From Diaphorobacter ruginosibacter (GTDB lineage: Bacteria > Pseudomonadota > Gammaproteobacteria > Burkholderiales > Burkholderiaceae_C), in the NCBI RefSeq assembly GCF_014395975.1, contig NZ_CP060714.1, forward strand, positions 1,612,001-1,676,000: a stretch of DNA of 64,000 nt. The letters are read 5' to 3'. The notes beneath the pieces are model-generated. The model was not told where the DNA came from. It did no database searches and saw nothing but the letters and a program-made list of their open reading frames with translations. The position numbers and the translations under genes are program-made. This document shows, one piece after another, positions 17,185 to 26,311 of this stretch. Every line of letters starts with the position of its first letter. The stretch's first letter is position 1.

Positions 17185-19197
17185 TTATGCATGGCTTGCA
17201 CGGGCAAGCTGTTGCGTGCGAAGTTCTTCCGTCGCGATCACTTCGGATGCGGGGATGTAGTAGTCACGCTTGTAGTTGAACGTATGGATGATCGAGGCCA
17301 GCACGGTCGCGGCGAACGAGGCTATCGCCAGCGGCCACATGTGCCAGATCATCGCGAAGCCGAAGATTGTGGACAGCGCGGCGATCACGATACCCGCAGC
17401 CGTGTTGGACGGCATGTGGATCGACTGGAAGCCCGAGAGCGGACGCTTGTAGCCATGCTTCTTCATGTCGGTCCAGGCGTCGATTTCATACACCACGGGC
17501 GTGAACGCGAAGTTGTACTGGGGAGGGGGCGACGAAGTGGCCCATTCCAGCGTGCGGCCATCCCATGGGTCGCCCGTCACGTCACGCAGCTTGTCGCGTT
17601 GCAGGAAGCTCACGAACAGCTGGATGAAGAAGCAGCCGATACCGGCGGCAATCAGTGCGGCGCCGCAGGCGGCGATGATGAACCAGATCTGCAGGGAAGG
17701 ATCCTCGAAGTGGTTGGCACGACGCGTCACGCCCATCAGGCCGAGGATGTACAGCGGCGTGAACGCAACCCAGAAGCCGACCAGCCAGAACCAGAACGAT
17801 GCCTTGCCCCAGAACTCGTTGAGACGGTAGCCGAACGCCTTGGGGTACCAGTAGTTGATGCCGGCGAACACGGCGAACACCACGCCGCCGATGATCACGT
17901 TGTGGAAGTGGGCGATCAGGAACAGCGAGTTGTGCAGCACGAAGTCGGCAGGCGGAACGGCCAGCAGCACGCCGGTCATGCCGCCGATGGCGAACGTGAC
18001 CATGAAGCCGATGGTCCACAGCATGGGCACCGTGAAGCGGATGCGGCCGCGGTACATGGTGAACAGCCAGTTGAAGATCTTCGCGCCCGTCGGGATCGAG
18101 ATGATCATCGTCGTGATGCCGAAGAACGTATTCACCGAGGCGCCGGAGCCCATCGTGAAGAAGTGGTGCAGCCACACGAGGTAGGACAGGATCGTGATAC
18201 AGACCGTCGCGTACACCATCGAGGTGTAGCCGAACAGGCGCTTGCGCGAGAACGTGGCCACGATTTCCGAGAACACGCCGAAGCAGGGCAGGATCAGGAT
18301 GTAGACCTCGGGGTGGCCCCAGATCCAGATCAGGTTCACGTACAGCATCGGGTTGCCGCCGAAGTCGTTCGAGAAGAAGTGCGTACCGACATAGCGGTCC
18401 AGGGACATCAGGACGAGGGCTGCGGTCAGAACCGGGAACGAGGCGACGATCAGCGCGTTGGTGCACAGGGCGGTCCAGGTGAAGACGGGCATCTTCATCA
18501 GGTTCATGCCGGGTGCGCGCATCTTGATGATGGTGACGATCAGGTTGATACCGGATAGCGTCGTACCGACACCGGCGACCTGCAGGCCCCAGATGTAGTA
18601 GTCAAGACCCGTCCCGGGGTTCTGGTGCCCCAGGTTGGACAGCGCCAGCCAGCCGGAGGTGGAGAACTCGCCAAGGAACAGCGAGATCATCACCAGCACC
18701 GCGCCGCCGGTGGTCATCCAGAAGCTGAAGTTGTTGAGGAACGGGAACGACACGTCGCGCGCACCGATCTGCAGCGGCACCAGATAGTTCATCAGGCCCG
18801 TCACGAAAGGCATCGCCACGAAGAAGATCATGATCACGCCGTGGGCAGTGAAGATCTGGTCGTAGTGGTGCGGAGGGAGGTAGCCCATGTTCTCGCCGAA
18901 GGCCATGGACTGCTGCAGGCGCATCATCACCGCATCGGCGAAACCGCGCAGGAGCATGACCAGACCGAGGATCATGTACATGATGCCGATCTTCTTGTGG
19001 TCGATGGAGCAGATCCAGTCCTTCCAGAGCGGACCCCAGAGGCGGAATTTGGTGAGGCCGGCCAGCACGACGAGGCCGCCGAGCACCACGGCGATGAAGG
19101 TGTAGAGCACGATGGGCTCGTGCGTCATGGGAATCTGGTCCCATGTGATGCGACCGAGCAGCCAGTGCGCGGGGGTGGTTGATTGTTCAGACACCAT
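17185..19197 (-). CDS. cyoB: Cytochrome bo3 ubiquinol oxidase subunit I
   Basis: The 670-residue catalytic subunit, with some fifteen membrane helices. The WGHPEVYILILP motif carries the CuB His and the cross-linked Tyr, and the paired His of the haem-copper site (LHHFFTMG) and the haem ligands (FTAHGVIMIFF, AHFHNVIIGG) are present. It oxidises ubiquinol, reduces oxygen to water and pumps protons. The start at MVSEQS leaves 28 bp after cyoA. Length matches E. coli CyoB (663). Confidence 0.97.
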   Translation of the reverse strand: MVSEQSTTPAHWLLGRITWDQIPMTHEPIVLYTFIAVVLGGLVVLAGLTKFRLWGPLWKDWICSIDHKKIGIMYMILGLVMLLRGFADAVMMRLQQSMAFGENMGYLPPHHYDQIFTAHGVIMIFFVAMPFVTGLMNYLVPLQIGARDVSFPFLNNFSFWMTTGGAVLVMISLFLGEFSTSGWLALSNLGHQNPGTGLDYYIWGLQVAGVGTTLSGINLIVTIIKMRAPGMNLMKMPVFTWTALCTNALIVASFPVLTAALVLMSLDRYVGTHFFSNDFGGNPMLYVNLIWIWGHPEVYILILPCFGVFSEIVATFSRKRLFGYTSMVYATVCITILSYLVWLHHFFTMGSGASVNTFFGITTMIISIPTGAKIFNWLFTMYRGRIRFTVPMLWTIGFMVTFAIGGMTGVLLAVPPADFVLHNSLFLIAHFHNVIIGGVVFAVFAGINYWYPKAFGYRLNEFWGKASFWFWLVGFWVAFTPLYILGLMGVTRRANHFEDPSLQIWFIIAACGAALIAAGIGCFFIQLFVSFLQRDKLRDVTGDPWDGRTLEWATSSPPPQYNFAFTPVVYEIDAWTDMKKHGYKRPLSGFQSIHMPSNTAAGIVIAALSTIFGFAMIWHMWPLAIASFAATVLASIIHTFNYKRDYYIPASEVIATEELRTQQLARASHA

Positions 19198-19225
19198 GTT
19201 GAGTCTTCTCTCTAACTTCTCTTCG

Positions 19226-20272
19226 TTACTGCACGGCAGCAGCAGCTTGGGTGCGCTGCGAATCCAGCAGTGCAACGACGCTGTCGGCGTTCTGAACCGT
19301 GCACACGTCCTGTGGCAGGTTCAGGCCGGCAGCCTTGAGGTAGGCTTCGCCACCTGCGGCGTCGATGGCCATCATGTGGTGCATGCACATCTTGCCTTCT
19401 TCGACGCAGCGATTGAGCACCTTGTTGTACAGGCCCTCATCCACGGCCGAGAAGCGCTCGACGGGGTTGCGTTCGCTGGGCTTGGCCAGGTTCAGGTAGG
19501 TCGCGGAGTCCAGCGGCTTGCCTTCGGTCTTCGCCTTCGCGATCCACTTGCCGAAGTCCTCGTCGGAGAGGCCCTTGAACTTGAATGTCATGCCGGCAAA
19601 GCCCGCGCCGCTGTAGTGCGAGGACATGCCCTTGAATTCGCCTTCCTTGTTGATCACGGCGTTCAGCTCGGTCTGCATGCCGGGCATCGTGTAGATCATG
19701 CCGGCCAGATCGGGAACGTAGAACGCGTTCATGGTGTTGGAGGAGGTCAGCTTGAAGAGGATCGGGCGATCCACCGGCGCAGCCACTTCGTTCACCGTCG
19801 CAATGCCTTGCTCGGGATAGAAGAACAGCCACTTCCAGTCCAGGGAAACCACCTGGATCTCGAGCGGCTTGACGTTCGGGTCGAGTGCCTTGGTCTCGGA
19901 GATGCGATCCAGCGGACGATACGGATCGAGCTTATGGGTGCTGATCCAGGTCAGCGCACCCAGCGCGATGATGATGAGCAGCGGAACGGTCCAGATCACC
20001 AGTTCGAGGCTGGTCGAATGGTGCCATTCGGGTTCATAGCGGGCTTCCGTGTTGGACTGGCGGTATTTCCAGGCGAACAACAGAGTCAGAAAGATCACAG
20101 GGACGATGATGATGAGCATCAGCAGGGTTGCTGTGATCACCAGTTGCCCCTGTTGCGCTGCGATATCGCCAGCAGGATTGAGCACGACAGCCTTGCTGCA
20201 GCCCGTGAGAAGGGCTGTCAAAGCTGCCGCACCCAGCCATGCCGGGATGCGGGTTTCCTTGGTTTTAGACAT
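19226..20272 (-). CDS. cyoA: Cytochrome bo3 ubiquinol oxidase subunit II (lipoprotein)
   Basis: A 348-residue subunit II. A lipoprotein signal peptide ends in a lipobox with Cys25 (LLTGC), two membrane helices follow (about 45-70 and 90-112), then a cupredoxin domain (LDWKWLFFYPEQG). The CuA ligand set of cytochrome c oxidases is absent, as expected for a quinol oxidase. The C-terminal KMCMHHMMAIDAAGG region is typical of bacterial CyoA. I chose the ATG at 20272; a TTG five codons earlier is possible. First gene of cyoABCD-SURF1-regBA. Confidence 0.95.
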   Translation of the reverse strand: MSKTKETRIPAWLGAAALTALLTGCSKAVVLNPAGDIAAQQGQLVITATLLMLIIIVPVIFLTLLFAWKYRQSNTEARYEPEWHHSTSLELVIWTVPLLIIIALGALTWISTHKLDPYRPLDRISETKALDPNVKPLEIQVVSLDWKWLFFYPEQGIATVNEVAAPVDRPILFKLTSSNTMNAFYVPDLAGMIYTMPGMQTELNAVINKEGEFKGMSSHYSGAGFAGMTFKFKGLSDEDFGKWIAKAKTEGKPLDSATYLNLAKPSERNPVERFSAVDEGLYNKVLNRCVEEGKMCMHHMMAIDAAGGEAYLKAAGLNLPQDVCTVQNADSVVALLDSQRTQAAAAVQ

Positions 20273-20612
20273 GCTTGGAATGGACAAAAGCGCGCCATCA
20301 GGGTTAGTCCCCTGAGTGTTAACGCGGATTACTGGACATCCGTGACTGTAAACCGGTTACCAAATATATCGATGGGGCATTTTGTCCAACATCAAGTGGG
20401 ACAAGGACTTACATGCGTTTTGTCACCTCAAAATAGACAAAGGCTGACAAACATCTAGGGTTTTCCCTTCAAAAATGTCGGTGTTTGCGTACTTGTGGCG
20501 ACCAAAACCCAGGTGTAGAACGTCGAACAGGTTCACGAAAAGTCGGCGGGCACGAGCGCCGACCCCCGTGGACCTTCACCGAAAGTCAGGCCTTTGGAGA
20601 AGGAGCATTTAG
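20273..20612. promoter_or_regulatory. Divergent control region between cyoA and an MFS gene
   Basis: A 340-bp non-coding gap that must hold both promoters and is more AT-rich than the genes around it. Visible symmetric elements are AACCGGTT (20351-20358) and an inverted repeat TTGTCC-N11-GGACAA (20382-20404). No perfect FNR/ANR box was seen. The inverted repeats are candidate operators for redox or oxygen control; RegA is an obvious candidate regulator but its sites are too loose to call by eye. Confidence 0.5.
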
Positions 20613-21947
20613 ATGAGCAGCGGTTCCGTAGCATTTCCCGTGCCTCGCAATGAAGACGCCAACTCTCTTTCGCGTGCCCACACGGATGAGGACGTCACCC
20701 CTAATGAAATCGCCGTCGGCGTGATCATTGGCCGGTCGTCCGAGTATTTCGATTTTTTCGTATTCGGTATCGCCTGCGTACTGGTCTTTCCGTTCACCCT
20801 GTTCCCCTTCATGTCGCGCCTGGACGGCACGCTGATGGCCTTCGCCATCTTCGCGCTGGCCTTCGTGGCGCGGCCTGTGGGCACGGCCATCGGCATGGCG
20901 GTGCAGCGGCGCTGGGGGCGCGGCACCAAGCTCACGCTTGCCATGTTCACGCTGGGCGTGTGCACGGTGGGCATGGCCTTCCTGCCGACCTACCACTCGG
21001 TGGGCTCCTCCGCAATCGTCGTGCTGATCGCACTGCGCATCGGCCAGGGGCTGGCGCTGGGCGGATCATGGGACGGACTGCCTTCGCTGCTCGCGATGGG
21101 TGTGCCCCGGGACAAGCGCGGCTGGTACGCGATGATCGGCCAGCTCGGCGCGCCGCTGGGCTTCATCATCGCCGCCGCGCTGTTCGCCTATCTGTACAGC
21201 AGCCTGCCGGTGAGCGAGTTCCTGGATTGGGGCTGGCGCTATCCTTTCTTCGTCGCCTTTGCGATCAACGTCGTGGCCCTGTTTGCCCGCCTGCGACTGG
21301 TGGTGGGGCAGTCCTATGCCGATGCACTGCAGGCCAGCGAGCTGGAGCCCGTCAGCGTGACCGAGGTGATGAGCGGCCAGGGCCGCAACGTGCTGCTGGG
21401 CGCCTTCGCCGCCCTGTCCAGCCTGGCGCTGTTCCATCTGGTGACCGTGTTCCCGCTGTCGTGGATCTCGATGTACTCCCAGCAATCCGTGGTGGACGTG
21501 CTGGAGGTGCAGATCATGGGCGCGATCCTTGCCGCTGGCGCGATCGTGATCTCGGGCGTGATTGCCGACAAGATGGGCCGCCGCAACCTGCTGGGCACCA
21601 TGGCGGTGATGATCGGCCTGTATGCGCTGATTGCACCGTGGATGCTCAAGGGCGGCGCAGTGGGCAACAACGCGTTCATCCTGATCGGCTTCATCCTGCT
21701 GGGCCTGTCCTATGGCCAATCCTCGGGTACGGTGACCAACAACTTCACCAGTGACTTCCGCTATACGGGTGCTGCGCTGTCCACCGATCTGGCATGGTTG
21801 ATCGGCGCTGCCTTCGCACCGCTGGTTGCCCTGGGTCTCTCGGCCAAGTGGGGGCTGGGGGCGGTCTCGCTCTACCTGCTGTCCGCTGTGGTGTGCACGT
21901 TGCTGGCGTTGCGTATCAATCGGGTGCTGGAGCAGCGTGACAATTGA
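20613..21947 (+). CDS. MHS-type MFS transporter
   Basis: A 444-residue twelve-helix major facilitator. The N-terminal SSEYFDFFVFGIA segment matches the EWFDF motif of the metabolite:H+ symporter branch, and the loop 2-3 and 4-5 signatures are present (RPVGTAIGMAVQRRWGRGTKLTL, RIGQGLALGGSWDG). Relatives carry organic acids, osmolytes or shikimate-like compounds. AAGGAG precedes the start. The gene is divergent from cyoA. The substrate cannot be predicted. Confidence 0.92.
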   Translation: MSSGSVAFPVPRNEDANSLSRAHTDEDVTPNEIAVGVIIGRSSEYFDFFVFGIACVLVFPFTLFPFMSRLDGTLMAFAIFALAFVARPVGTAIGMAVQRRWGRGTKLTLAMFTLGVCTVGMAFLPTYHSVGSSAIVVLIALRIGQGLALGGSWDGLPSLLAMGVPRDKRGWYAMIGQLGAPLGFIIAAALFAYLYSSLPVSEFLDWGWRYPFFVAFAINVVALFARLRLVVGQSYADALQASELEPVSVTEVMSGQGRNVLLGAFAALSSLALFHLVTVFPLSWISMYSQQSVVDVLEVQIMGAILAAGAIVISGVIADKMGRRNLLGTMAVMIGLYALIAPWMLKGGAVGNNAFILIGFILLGLSYGQSSGTVTNNFTSDFRYTGAALSTDLAWLIGAAFAPLVALGLSAKWGLGAVSLYLLSAVVCTLLALRINRVLEQRDN

Positions 21948-21991
21948 AGGGTGAAGGGGGCTGCCTTGGGCGGTTCCTTCTCATTTACGGA

Positions 21992-22020
21992 AGCCGGGCT
22001 GGTCCCGGCTTTTTCTTTCT
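21992..22020 (+). terminator. Rho-independent terminator of the MFS gene
   Basis: A 7-bp stem AGCCGGG / CCCGGCT with a 5-base loop, followed by TTTTTCTTTCTT, about 45 bp past the stop codon. Confidence 0.8.
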
Positions 22021-22063
22021 TCTTGGAGTTCGGGGCTTATCGGGTTTCTGCTTTCTGGTTTTT

Positions 22064-22113
22064 AGGGCGGAGGCCGGGACTGCCCCGCCGGGGGCACTCC
22101 CGGCCTCCGCCCT
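22064..22113. repeat. 50-bp nested palindrome (repeat family A, full copy)
   Basis: Outer arms AGGGCGGAGGCCGGGA and TCCCGGCCTCCGCCCT pair over 16 bp. A single C-C mismatch separates them from an inner hairpin TGCCCC-GCCG-GGGGCA, so nearly the whole 50 bp folds on itself. It lies between the converging MFS and tolA genes. A shortened relative lies at 63160-63187, and both copies follow a terminator. Confidence 0.8.
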
Positions 22114-22202
22114 GAAACAAGAAAACAGGAACTCAACAAGATAAGAGCCCCCGCAATCCCGTCCCGATAGGGTTCGGCTTCACACCGCGATCAGCCAGCC
22201 CA

Positions 22203-23258
22203 TCAGTCGTTAGGCCTGAAACCGATCGTCAACGACGGCGGCACCCGACCATCGACGTCCTTGGGCAGAGTGTCGGTCTTCTCGAGTGCGCGCAGCACGG
22301 CCTGGTCCCAGGCAGCATTGCCGCTCGACTTGGTGATGCGCGTGCCCACGATGGTGCCATCGGGAGACGTGCGAACCTCGACCTCGGCGCGCGGGTTGCC
22401 CGGGATGTTCTCCGAGAAGGTGATGTTGGGCTTGACCTTGGCAGCGACCTTGCCCGCGTAGCCACCCGACGGGCCGGAGCTGTGCGTTGCCGTGCCTGTT
22501 GCGGTGGCGCCGCCGGTCGCTCCCGCCATGCCGGTCATGCGGCGCAGGTTCTCCTGGCGTTGTGCCTCGGCCGCCTTGGCTGCAGCGGCTTCCGAGGCCT
22601 TGGCGGCATCGGCCTTGCGCTTGTCCTCGGCGGCCTTCTTGCGGTCGGCCTCGGCCTTGGCGGCCTTGTCCTTCTTTTCCTGCTCCGCCTTTTCCTTCTT
22701 TTCCTTCTCGAGCTGTTCCTTGCGCTCCTTCTCGCGCTCGGCTTTCTCCGCCTTTTCCTTTTCGGCCTTGTCCTTCTTCTGCTGCTCCAGCTTTTCCTTG
22801 CGCTCTTCCTCGGCCTTTTCCTTGCGTTCCTTCTCCTTGCGCTCTTTCTCTTCCTGCTGTTTCTGCAGGGCCTTCTCGGCTTCCTTGCGCTTTTTTTCTT
22901 TTTCCAGAGCGATATCGGCGGCGCGCGTGTCCTGCACCGTCGGCTTCGGTGCGGGGGCGGGCGGCGGCGGTGGGGGCGGAGGGGCCTTCACGGGCTCGGG
23001 CGGCGGGGCGGGCGTCGGCCTGGGTTCAGGCGTGGGGGGTGGAGGGGGCGGTGCTGCCGCGCGAGGGGCCGCCTGCTGCGGCAGGGCAGACCAGAGTTCA
23101 GCCTCGACAGCGGGGGCGTCGGAACTCTTCTTCCAGTTCAGTCCCCAGAACAGCGCACCGACCAAAGCGGCGTGCGCGAGTACGGCGAGCGAAATCGCAC
23201 GCCGACGTCCGGGTGGACGGGGCGGGGCAAACTGGTCGCGATCGTTGGTTGCTTGCAT
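22203..23258 (-). CDS. tolA: TolA, cell-envelope integrity protein
   Basis: 351 residues: one N-terminal membrane helix (about 20-40), a Pro-rich stretch (about 65-110), a long Lys/Glu-rich helical domain (about 115-240) and a compact C-terminal TonB-like domain (about 265-351, NPRAEVEVRTSPDGTIVGTRI). TolA spans the periplasm and couples TolQR energy to Pal at the division site. It follows tolR by 32 bp. The usual downstream tolB and pal are absent: the next gene runs towards it. Confidence 0.95.
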   Translation of the reverse strand: MQATNDRDQFAPPRPPGRRRAISLAVLAHAALVGALFWGLNWKKSSDAPAVEAELWSALPQQAAPRAAAPPPPPPTPEPRPTPAPPPEPVKAPPPPPPPPAPAPKPTVQDTRAADIALEKEKKRKEAEKALQKQQEEKERKEKERKEKAEEERKEKLEQQKKDKAEKEKAEKAEREKERKEQLEKEKKEKAEQEKKDKAAKAEADRKKAAEDKRKADAAKASEAAAAKAAEAQRQENLRRMTGMAGATGGATATGTATHSSGPSGGYAGKVAAKVKPNITFSENIPGNPRAEVEVRTSPDGTIVGTRITKSSGNAAWDQAVLRALEKTDTLPKDVDGRVPPSLTIGFRPND

Positions 23259-23290
23259 TCAGCTCTTGGAGGATTCCGGCCTTCTTGAGG

Positions 23291-23719
23291 TCAGCCGCCT
23301 GTGGATTTCACGATGAGGCCGACACGCTGCACACCGGCACGGTTGAGCGCATCCATGGCCTTGACGACCGACTCATAGGGGACGGTCTTGTCGGCGGCGA
23401 TCATCACGGGCGTGTCTTCAGGCTGATCCTTCTGCCAGTTGCGGGCGGCAGTGCCGAGCGTCTGGAGCGAGACAGTGCGTTCGTTGCCATCAGTTTTGAG
23501 CTGGATGGATCCGTCTTTTTCGATGATCACCTGACCAAACGTCTTGGGGGTCTTGTCGCCCTTCCCGACGGATGGAACATTGACGGCGCTTGGCGTCATC
23601 ATCGGCGCGGTCACCATGAAGATGATGAGCAGCACCAGCATCACGTCGATGAACGGAACCATGTTGATCTCGTTCATTGAGCGGCGCCGGGATCCGCTGC
23701 GGGAGGCCATTGCGGGCAT
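23291..23719 (-). CDS. tolR: TolR, Tol-Pal proton channel component
   Basis: A 142-residue ExbD/TolR protein with one membrane helix (about 20-42). It has the conserved Asp of the proton path in NMVPFIDVMLVLLIIFMV, then a periplasmic domain. It lies 18 bp after tolQ, in the usual order. Confidence 0.95.
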   Translation of the reverse strand: MPAMASRSGSRRRSMNEINMVPFIDVMLVLLIIFMVTAPMMTPSAVNVPSVGKGDKTPKTFGQVIIEKDGSIQLKTDGNERTVSLQTLGTAARNWQKDQPEDTPVMIAADKTVPYESVVKAMDALNRAGVQRVGLIVKSTGG

Positions 23720-23737
23720 GTGCGGACTCCTCGGGTT

Positions 23738-24436
23738 TCAGTGGTTCGAGGCGGAGCCGGTCTGGCCGCCCAGGTTGCGCTGGAGAATGTTGGAGAACTC
23801 CTCGATGAAGGTCTCCTGGTGGGTGGCGATGCGGTCGATGTCGCGTGCGAATCGGTTGTAGGCGATCACCGCCGGAATGGCCGCGAACAGGCCGATGGCG
23901 GTCGCCACCAGTGCCTCGGCAATGCCGGGCGCCACGGTGGCGAGCGTGATCTGCTCCATGCCGGCGAAGCCCGTGAATGCGTGCATGATGCCCCACACGG
24001 TGCCGAACAGGCCGACGTACGGGCTCACCGAGGCCACCGAGCCCAGGAACGAAAGACTCGACTCGACCACGTCCATCTCGCGCTGGAAGCTCGCGCGCAT
24101 GGCGCGGCGGGCGCCGTCGAGCAGCGTGCCCGGATCGCTGATGCGGCGCTCGCGCAGCTTCTGGTATTCGCGCATGCCGCTGGCGAAGATGCGTTCCATC
24201 GGGCCGGCCTGCTTGGCGTTCTGGGCGGCGCTGGCGTAGAGATCATTGAGCGAGTTGCCGGACCAGAAATCGCGCTCGAATTCATCGTTGAGCGACTTCA
24301 CGCGCTTGAGCGCGGTGATCTTGCGGAAGATGGCGGCCCAGCTGGCGACGGATACGCCGAGCAGCAGCAGCATGACGAGTTGAACCACCCAGCTGGCATT
24401 GAGCACCAGGCTCGCGATGGACATGTCTTGATTCAT
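23738..24436 (-). CDS. tolQ: TolQ, Tol-Pal proton channel component
   Basis: A 232-residue MotA/TolQ/ExbB-family protein with three membrane helices (about 15-35, 135-158, 170-195) and the conserved core SVSPYVGLFGTVWGIMHAF and AIGLFAAIPAVIAYN. With TolR it forms the proton-driven motor that moves TolA. The start overlaps the end of ybgC by four bases. Confidence 0.96.
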   Translation of the reverse strand: MNQDMSIASLVLNASWVVQLVMLLLLGVSVASWAAIFRKITALKRVKSLNDEFERDFWSGNSLNDLYASAAQNAKQAGPMERIFASGMREYQKLRERRISDPGTLLDGARRAMRASFQREMDVVESSLSFLGSVASVSPYVGLFGTVWGIMHAFTGFAGMEQITLATVAPGIAEALVATAIGLFAAIPAVIAYNRFARDIDRIATHQETFIEEFSNILQRNLGGQTGSASNH

Positions 24437-24855
24437 GATGAGAGTTGTTCCAAAAGATTGCCAGGAATTCGCGAAGGACGCATGGTGGCTGCATCCACCC
24501 AGCCGATGCGGATGGTGGCTTCACACAGCAGGGAGGGAGGGGTTGCCTGATTCATCTGCGCTGGCTTGAGAAGCGCCTTCTGTCCTATTGTTAACGATGC
24601 TCTGCCCATTTCGCTGACAGCGGCAGTAACAATCAGTTCATCATCGAGCCGGGCCGGGCGGTGGTACCGCAGGTCGGCACCGGTTACGACAAACATTCCG
24701 CCCGTTTGTTCCCGCATGGTGTGCTGCTGGAATCCCTTGGAGCGCAACCACTCGGTGCGGGCGCGTTCGAAGAACTTCAAGTAGTTGGCGTAGAACACGA
24801 TGCCGCCTGCATCAGTGTCCTCCCAATAAATCCTGACGGGCCATTCGAATGCCAT
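24433..24855 (-). CDS. ybgC: Tol-Pal-associated acyl-CoA thioesterase YbgC
   Basis: A 140-residue hot-dog-fold thioesterase. The YWEDTDAGGIVFYANYLKFFERARTEWL segment near the N-terminus carries the catalytic Asp and the family pattern. YbgC hydrolyses acyl-CoA or acyl-ACP and is the usual first gene of the tol-pal operon. It overlaps tolQ by four bases. Confidence 0.95.
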   Translation of the reverse strand: MAFEWPVRIYWEDTDAGGIVFYANYLKFFERARTEWLRSKGFQQHTMREQTGGMFVVTGADLRYHRPARLDDELIVTAAVSEMGRASLTIGQKALLKPAQMNQATPPSLLCEATIRIGWVDAATMRPSRIPGNLLEQLSS

Positions 24856-24900
24856 GTGTTGACCTTGTTTATGAATTCGGTGGACCGGGCCTCGCCCGAC

Positions 24901-26085
24901 TCAGCCGATCAGTTGCTGCAGTCGCCGGATCGACTCCTGCAGTTGCGTCATCGAATTGGCGGTCGAGAAACGGACGAAGCGGCCGGTGTCGGCCGTGCCG
25001 AAGTCCCGCCCCGGCGTGATGGCCAGGTGCGCACGCTTCATCAGCTCGAACGCGAAGTCCCAGCTGCCGCTCACGCCCAGTTTCTGTGCAGCCTGCGTGC
25101 AGTCGGCCCATGCGTAGAACGCACCATCGGGCATCACGGGCACCGACAGGCCCAGCGCGTCGAGGGCCGGGATGAAGTAGTCGCGGCGCGCCTTGAACTG
25201 CGCGCGGCGGCGCTCGTATTCGGCGATGCTGTCCTCCTCGAAGCAGGCGAGTGCCGCATGCTGGGAGATCGTGCTCGCACAGATGAACAGGTTCTGTGCC
25301 AGGCGCTCGACGACGGGCACCATGGCCTCGGGAACGACCATCCATCCCAGGCGCCAGCCCGTCATGTTGAAGTATTTGCTGAAGCTGTTGATGCTGATGA
25401 TGTCGTCATCGATCGCCAGCGCCGACTGGCCGAAGGTCTCGTCGTAGGACAGGCCGAGGTAGATCTCGTCGATGATGGTGATGCCGCCGCGCTGCTTGAC
25501 CACCTTGTGGATCTTGCGCAGCTCATCGGGTGCAATCGACGTGCCGGTGGGGTTGGAGGGCGACGCGAGCAGCACGCCGCGTGTCTTGGCACCCCAGGCC
25601 GCCTCGACCTTGTCGGCGCTCAGCTGATAGCGCTCTTCAGCGGTGGTGGGAATCAGCACGGCCGTACCCTCGGCCGCGCTCACGAAGTGGCGGTTGCAGG
25701 GATAGCTCGGGTCGGGCATCAGGATCTCGTCGCCATGCTCGATGAGCGCGAGGCAGGCGAGCTGCAGTGCGGCGGAGGCACCGGCGGTGACGACGATGCG
25801 ATTCGGCGCAACGTTCACGCCGAATCGGTCCAGGTACCACTGGCTGATCTTCTCGCGCAGCGCTTCGAGGCCCAGTGCGTTGGTGTACTGCGTGATGCCG
25901 GATCGCACGGCGCGGTCCGCGGCTTCCTGCACCAGTGGCGGTGCGGTGAAATCGGGCTCGCCGATGTTCAGGAAGATCATCGGATGGTCCGTGCCGGCGA
26001 CTTCGCGGCCGAGGGCCTGCGCGGCCTTGGCCACTTCCATCACGTAAAAGGGTTCGATGCGTTCGGCGCGAGAAGAGAATTTCAT
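24901..26085 (-). CDS. PLP-dependent class I/II aminotransferase
   Basis: A 394-residue fold-type I aminotransferase. The PLP lysine lies in SINSFSKYFNMTGWRLGW; other marks are SNPTGTSI, IDEIYLGLSYDE and a C-terminal Arg in GRFVRFSTA that would hold the substrate carboxylate. The length fits the aspartate/alanine-type subgroup. The ATG at 26085 starts the sequence typical of the family; a longer open frame upstream is not coding-like. The amino-acid specificity cannot be told. Confidence 0.92.
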   Translation of the reverse strand: MKFSSRAERIEPFYVMEVAKAAQALGREVAGTDHPMIFLNIGEPDFTAPPLVQEAADRAVRSGITQYTNALGLEALREKISQWYLDRFGVNVAPNRIVVTAGASAALQLACLALIEHGDEILMPDPSYPCNRHFVSAAEGTAVLIPTTAEERYQLSADKVEAAWGAKTRGVLLASPSNPTGTSIAPDELRKIHKVVKQRGGITIIDEIYLGLSYDETFGQSALAIDDDIISINSFSKYFNMTGWRLGWMVVPEAMVPVVERLAQNLFICASTISQHAALACFEEDSIAEYERRRAQFKARRDYFIPALDALGLSVPVMPDGAFYAWADCTQAAQKLGVSGSWDFAFELMKRAHLAITPGRDFGTADTGRFVRFSTANSMTQLQESIRRLQQLIG

Positions 26086-26311
26086 TGAAGTAGCTGGTGG
26101 CTTCCTGGTATGAAGCCTTCTCGGCTTCAATGGGCTGTGGTTCGTTTCAAGGTGCCGGAGCGGCAAGCCGGACGTCACCCTCTCAGGACTGCGGGAGAGG
26201 GCGGGGGAGACGGGAGTTCTGCAGTCGGCACCGGCACTGTCGCGGGCCCGGTGCATTCTCCGTCACCCCTGTCCTGTCCCGAAGGGGAGAGGAATCGAGC
26301 GACCGGGGCGG
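26086..26311. other. Gap between nusB and the aminotransferase, with hairpins
   Basis: 226 bp without a gene. It contains a hairpin-forming CCCTCTC ... GGAGAGGG pair near 26179-26204 and a CCTGTCC / CCGAAGGGGAGAGG stretch near 26270-26293. GC-rich pairs of this kind are common as interspersed repeats or terminators in proteobacteria. They probably end nusB transcription, although no clear T-run is present. Confidence 0.45.

Noticed and set aside
22482..23680. Long plus-strand frames opposite tolA and tolR
   Set aside because: They are shadows of the Lys/Glu- and Pro-rich tolA codons read in reverse.
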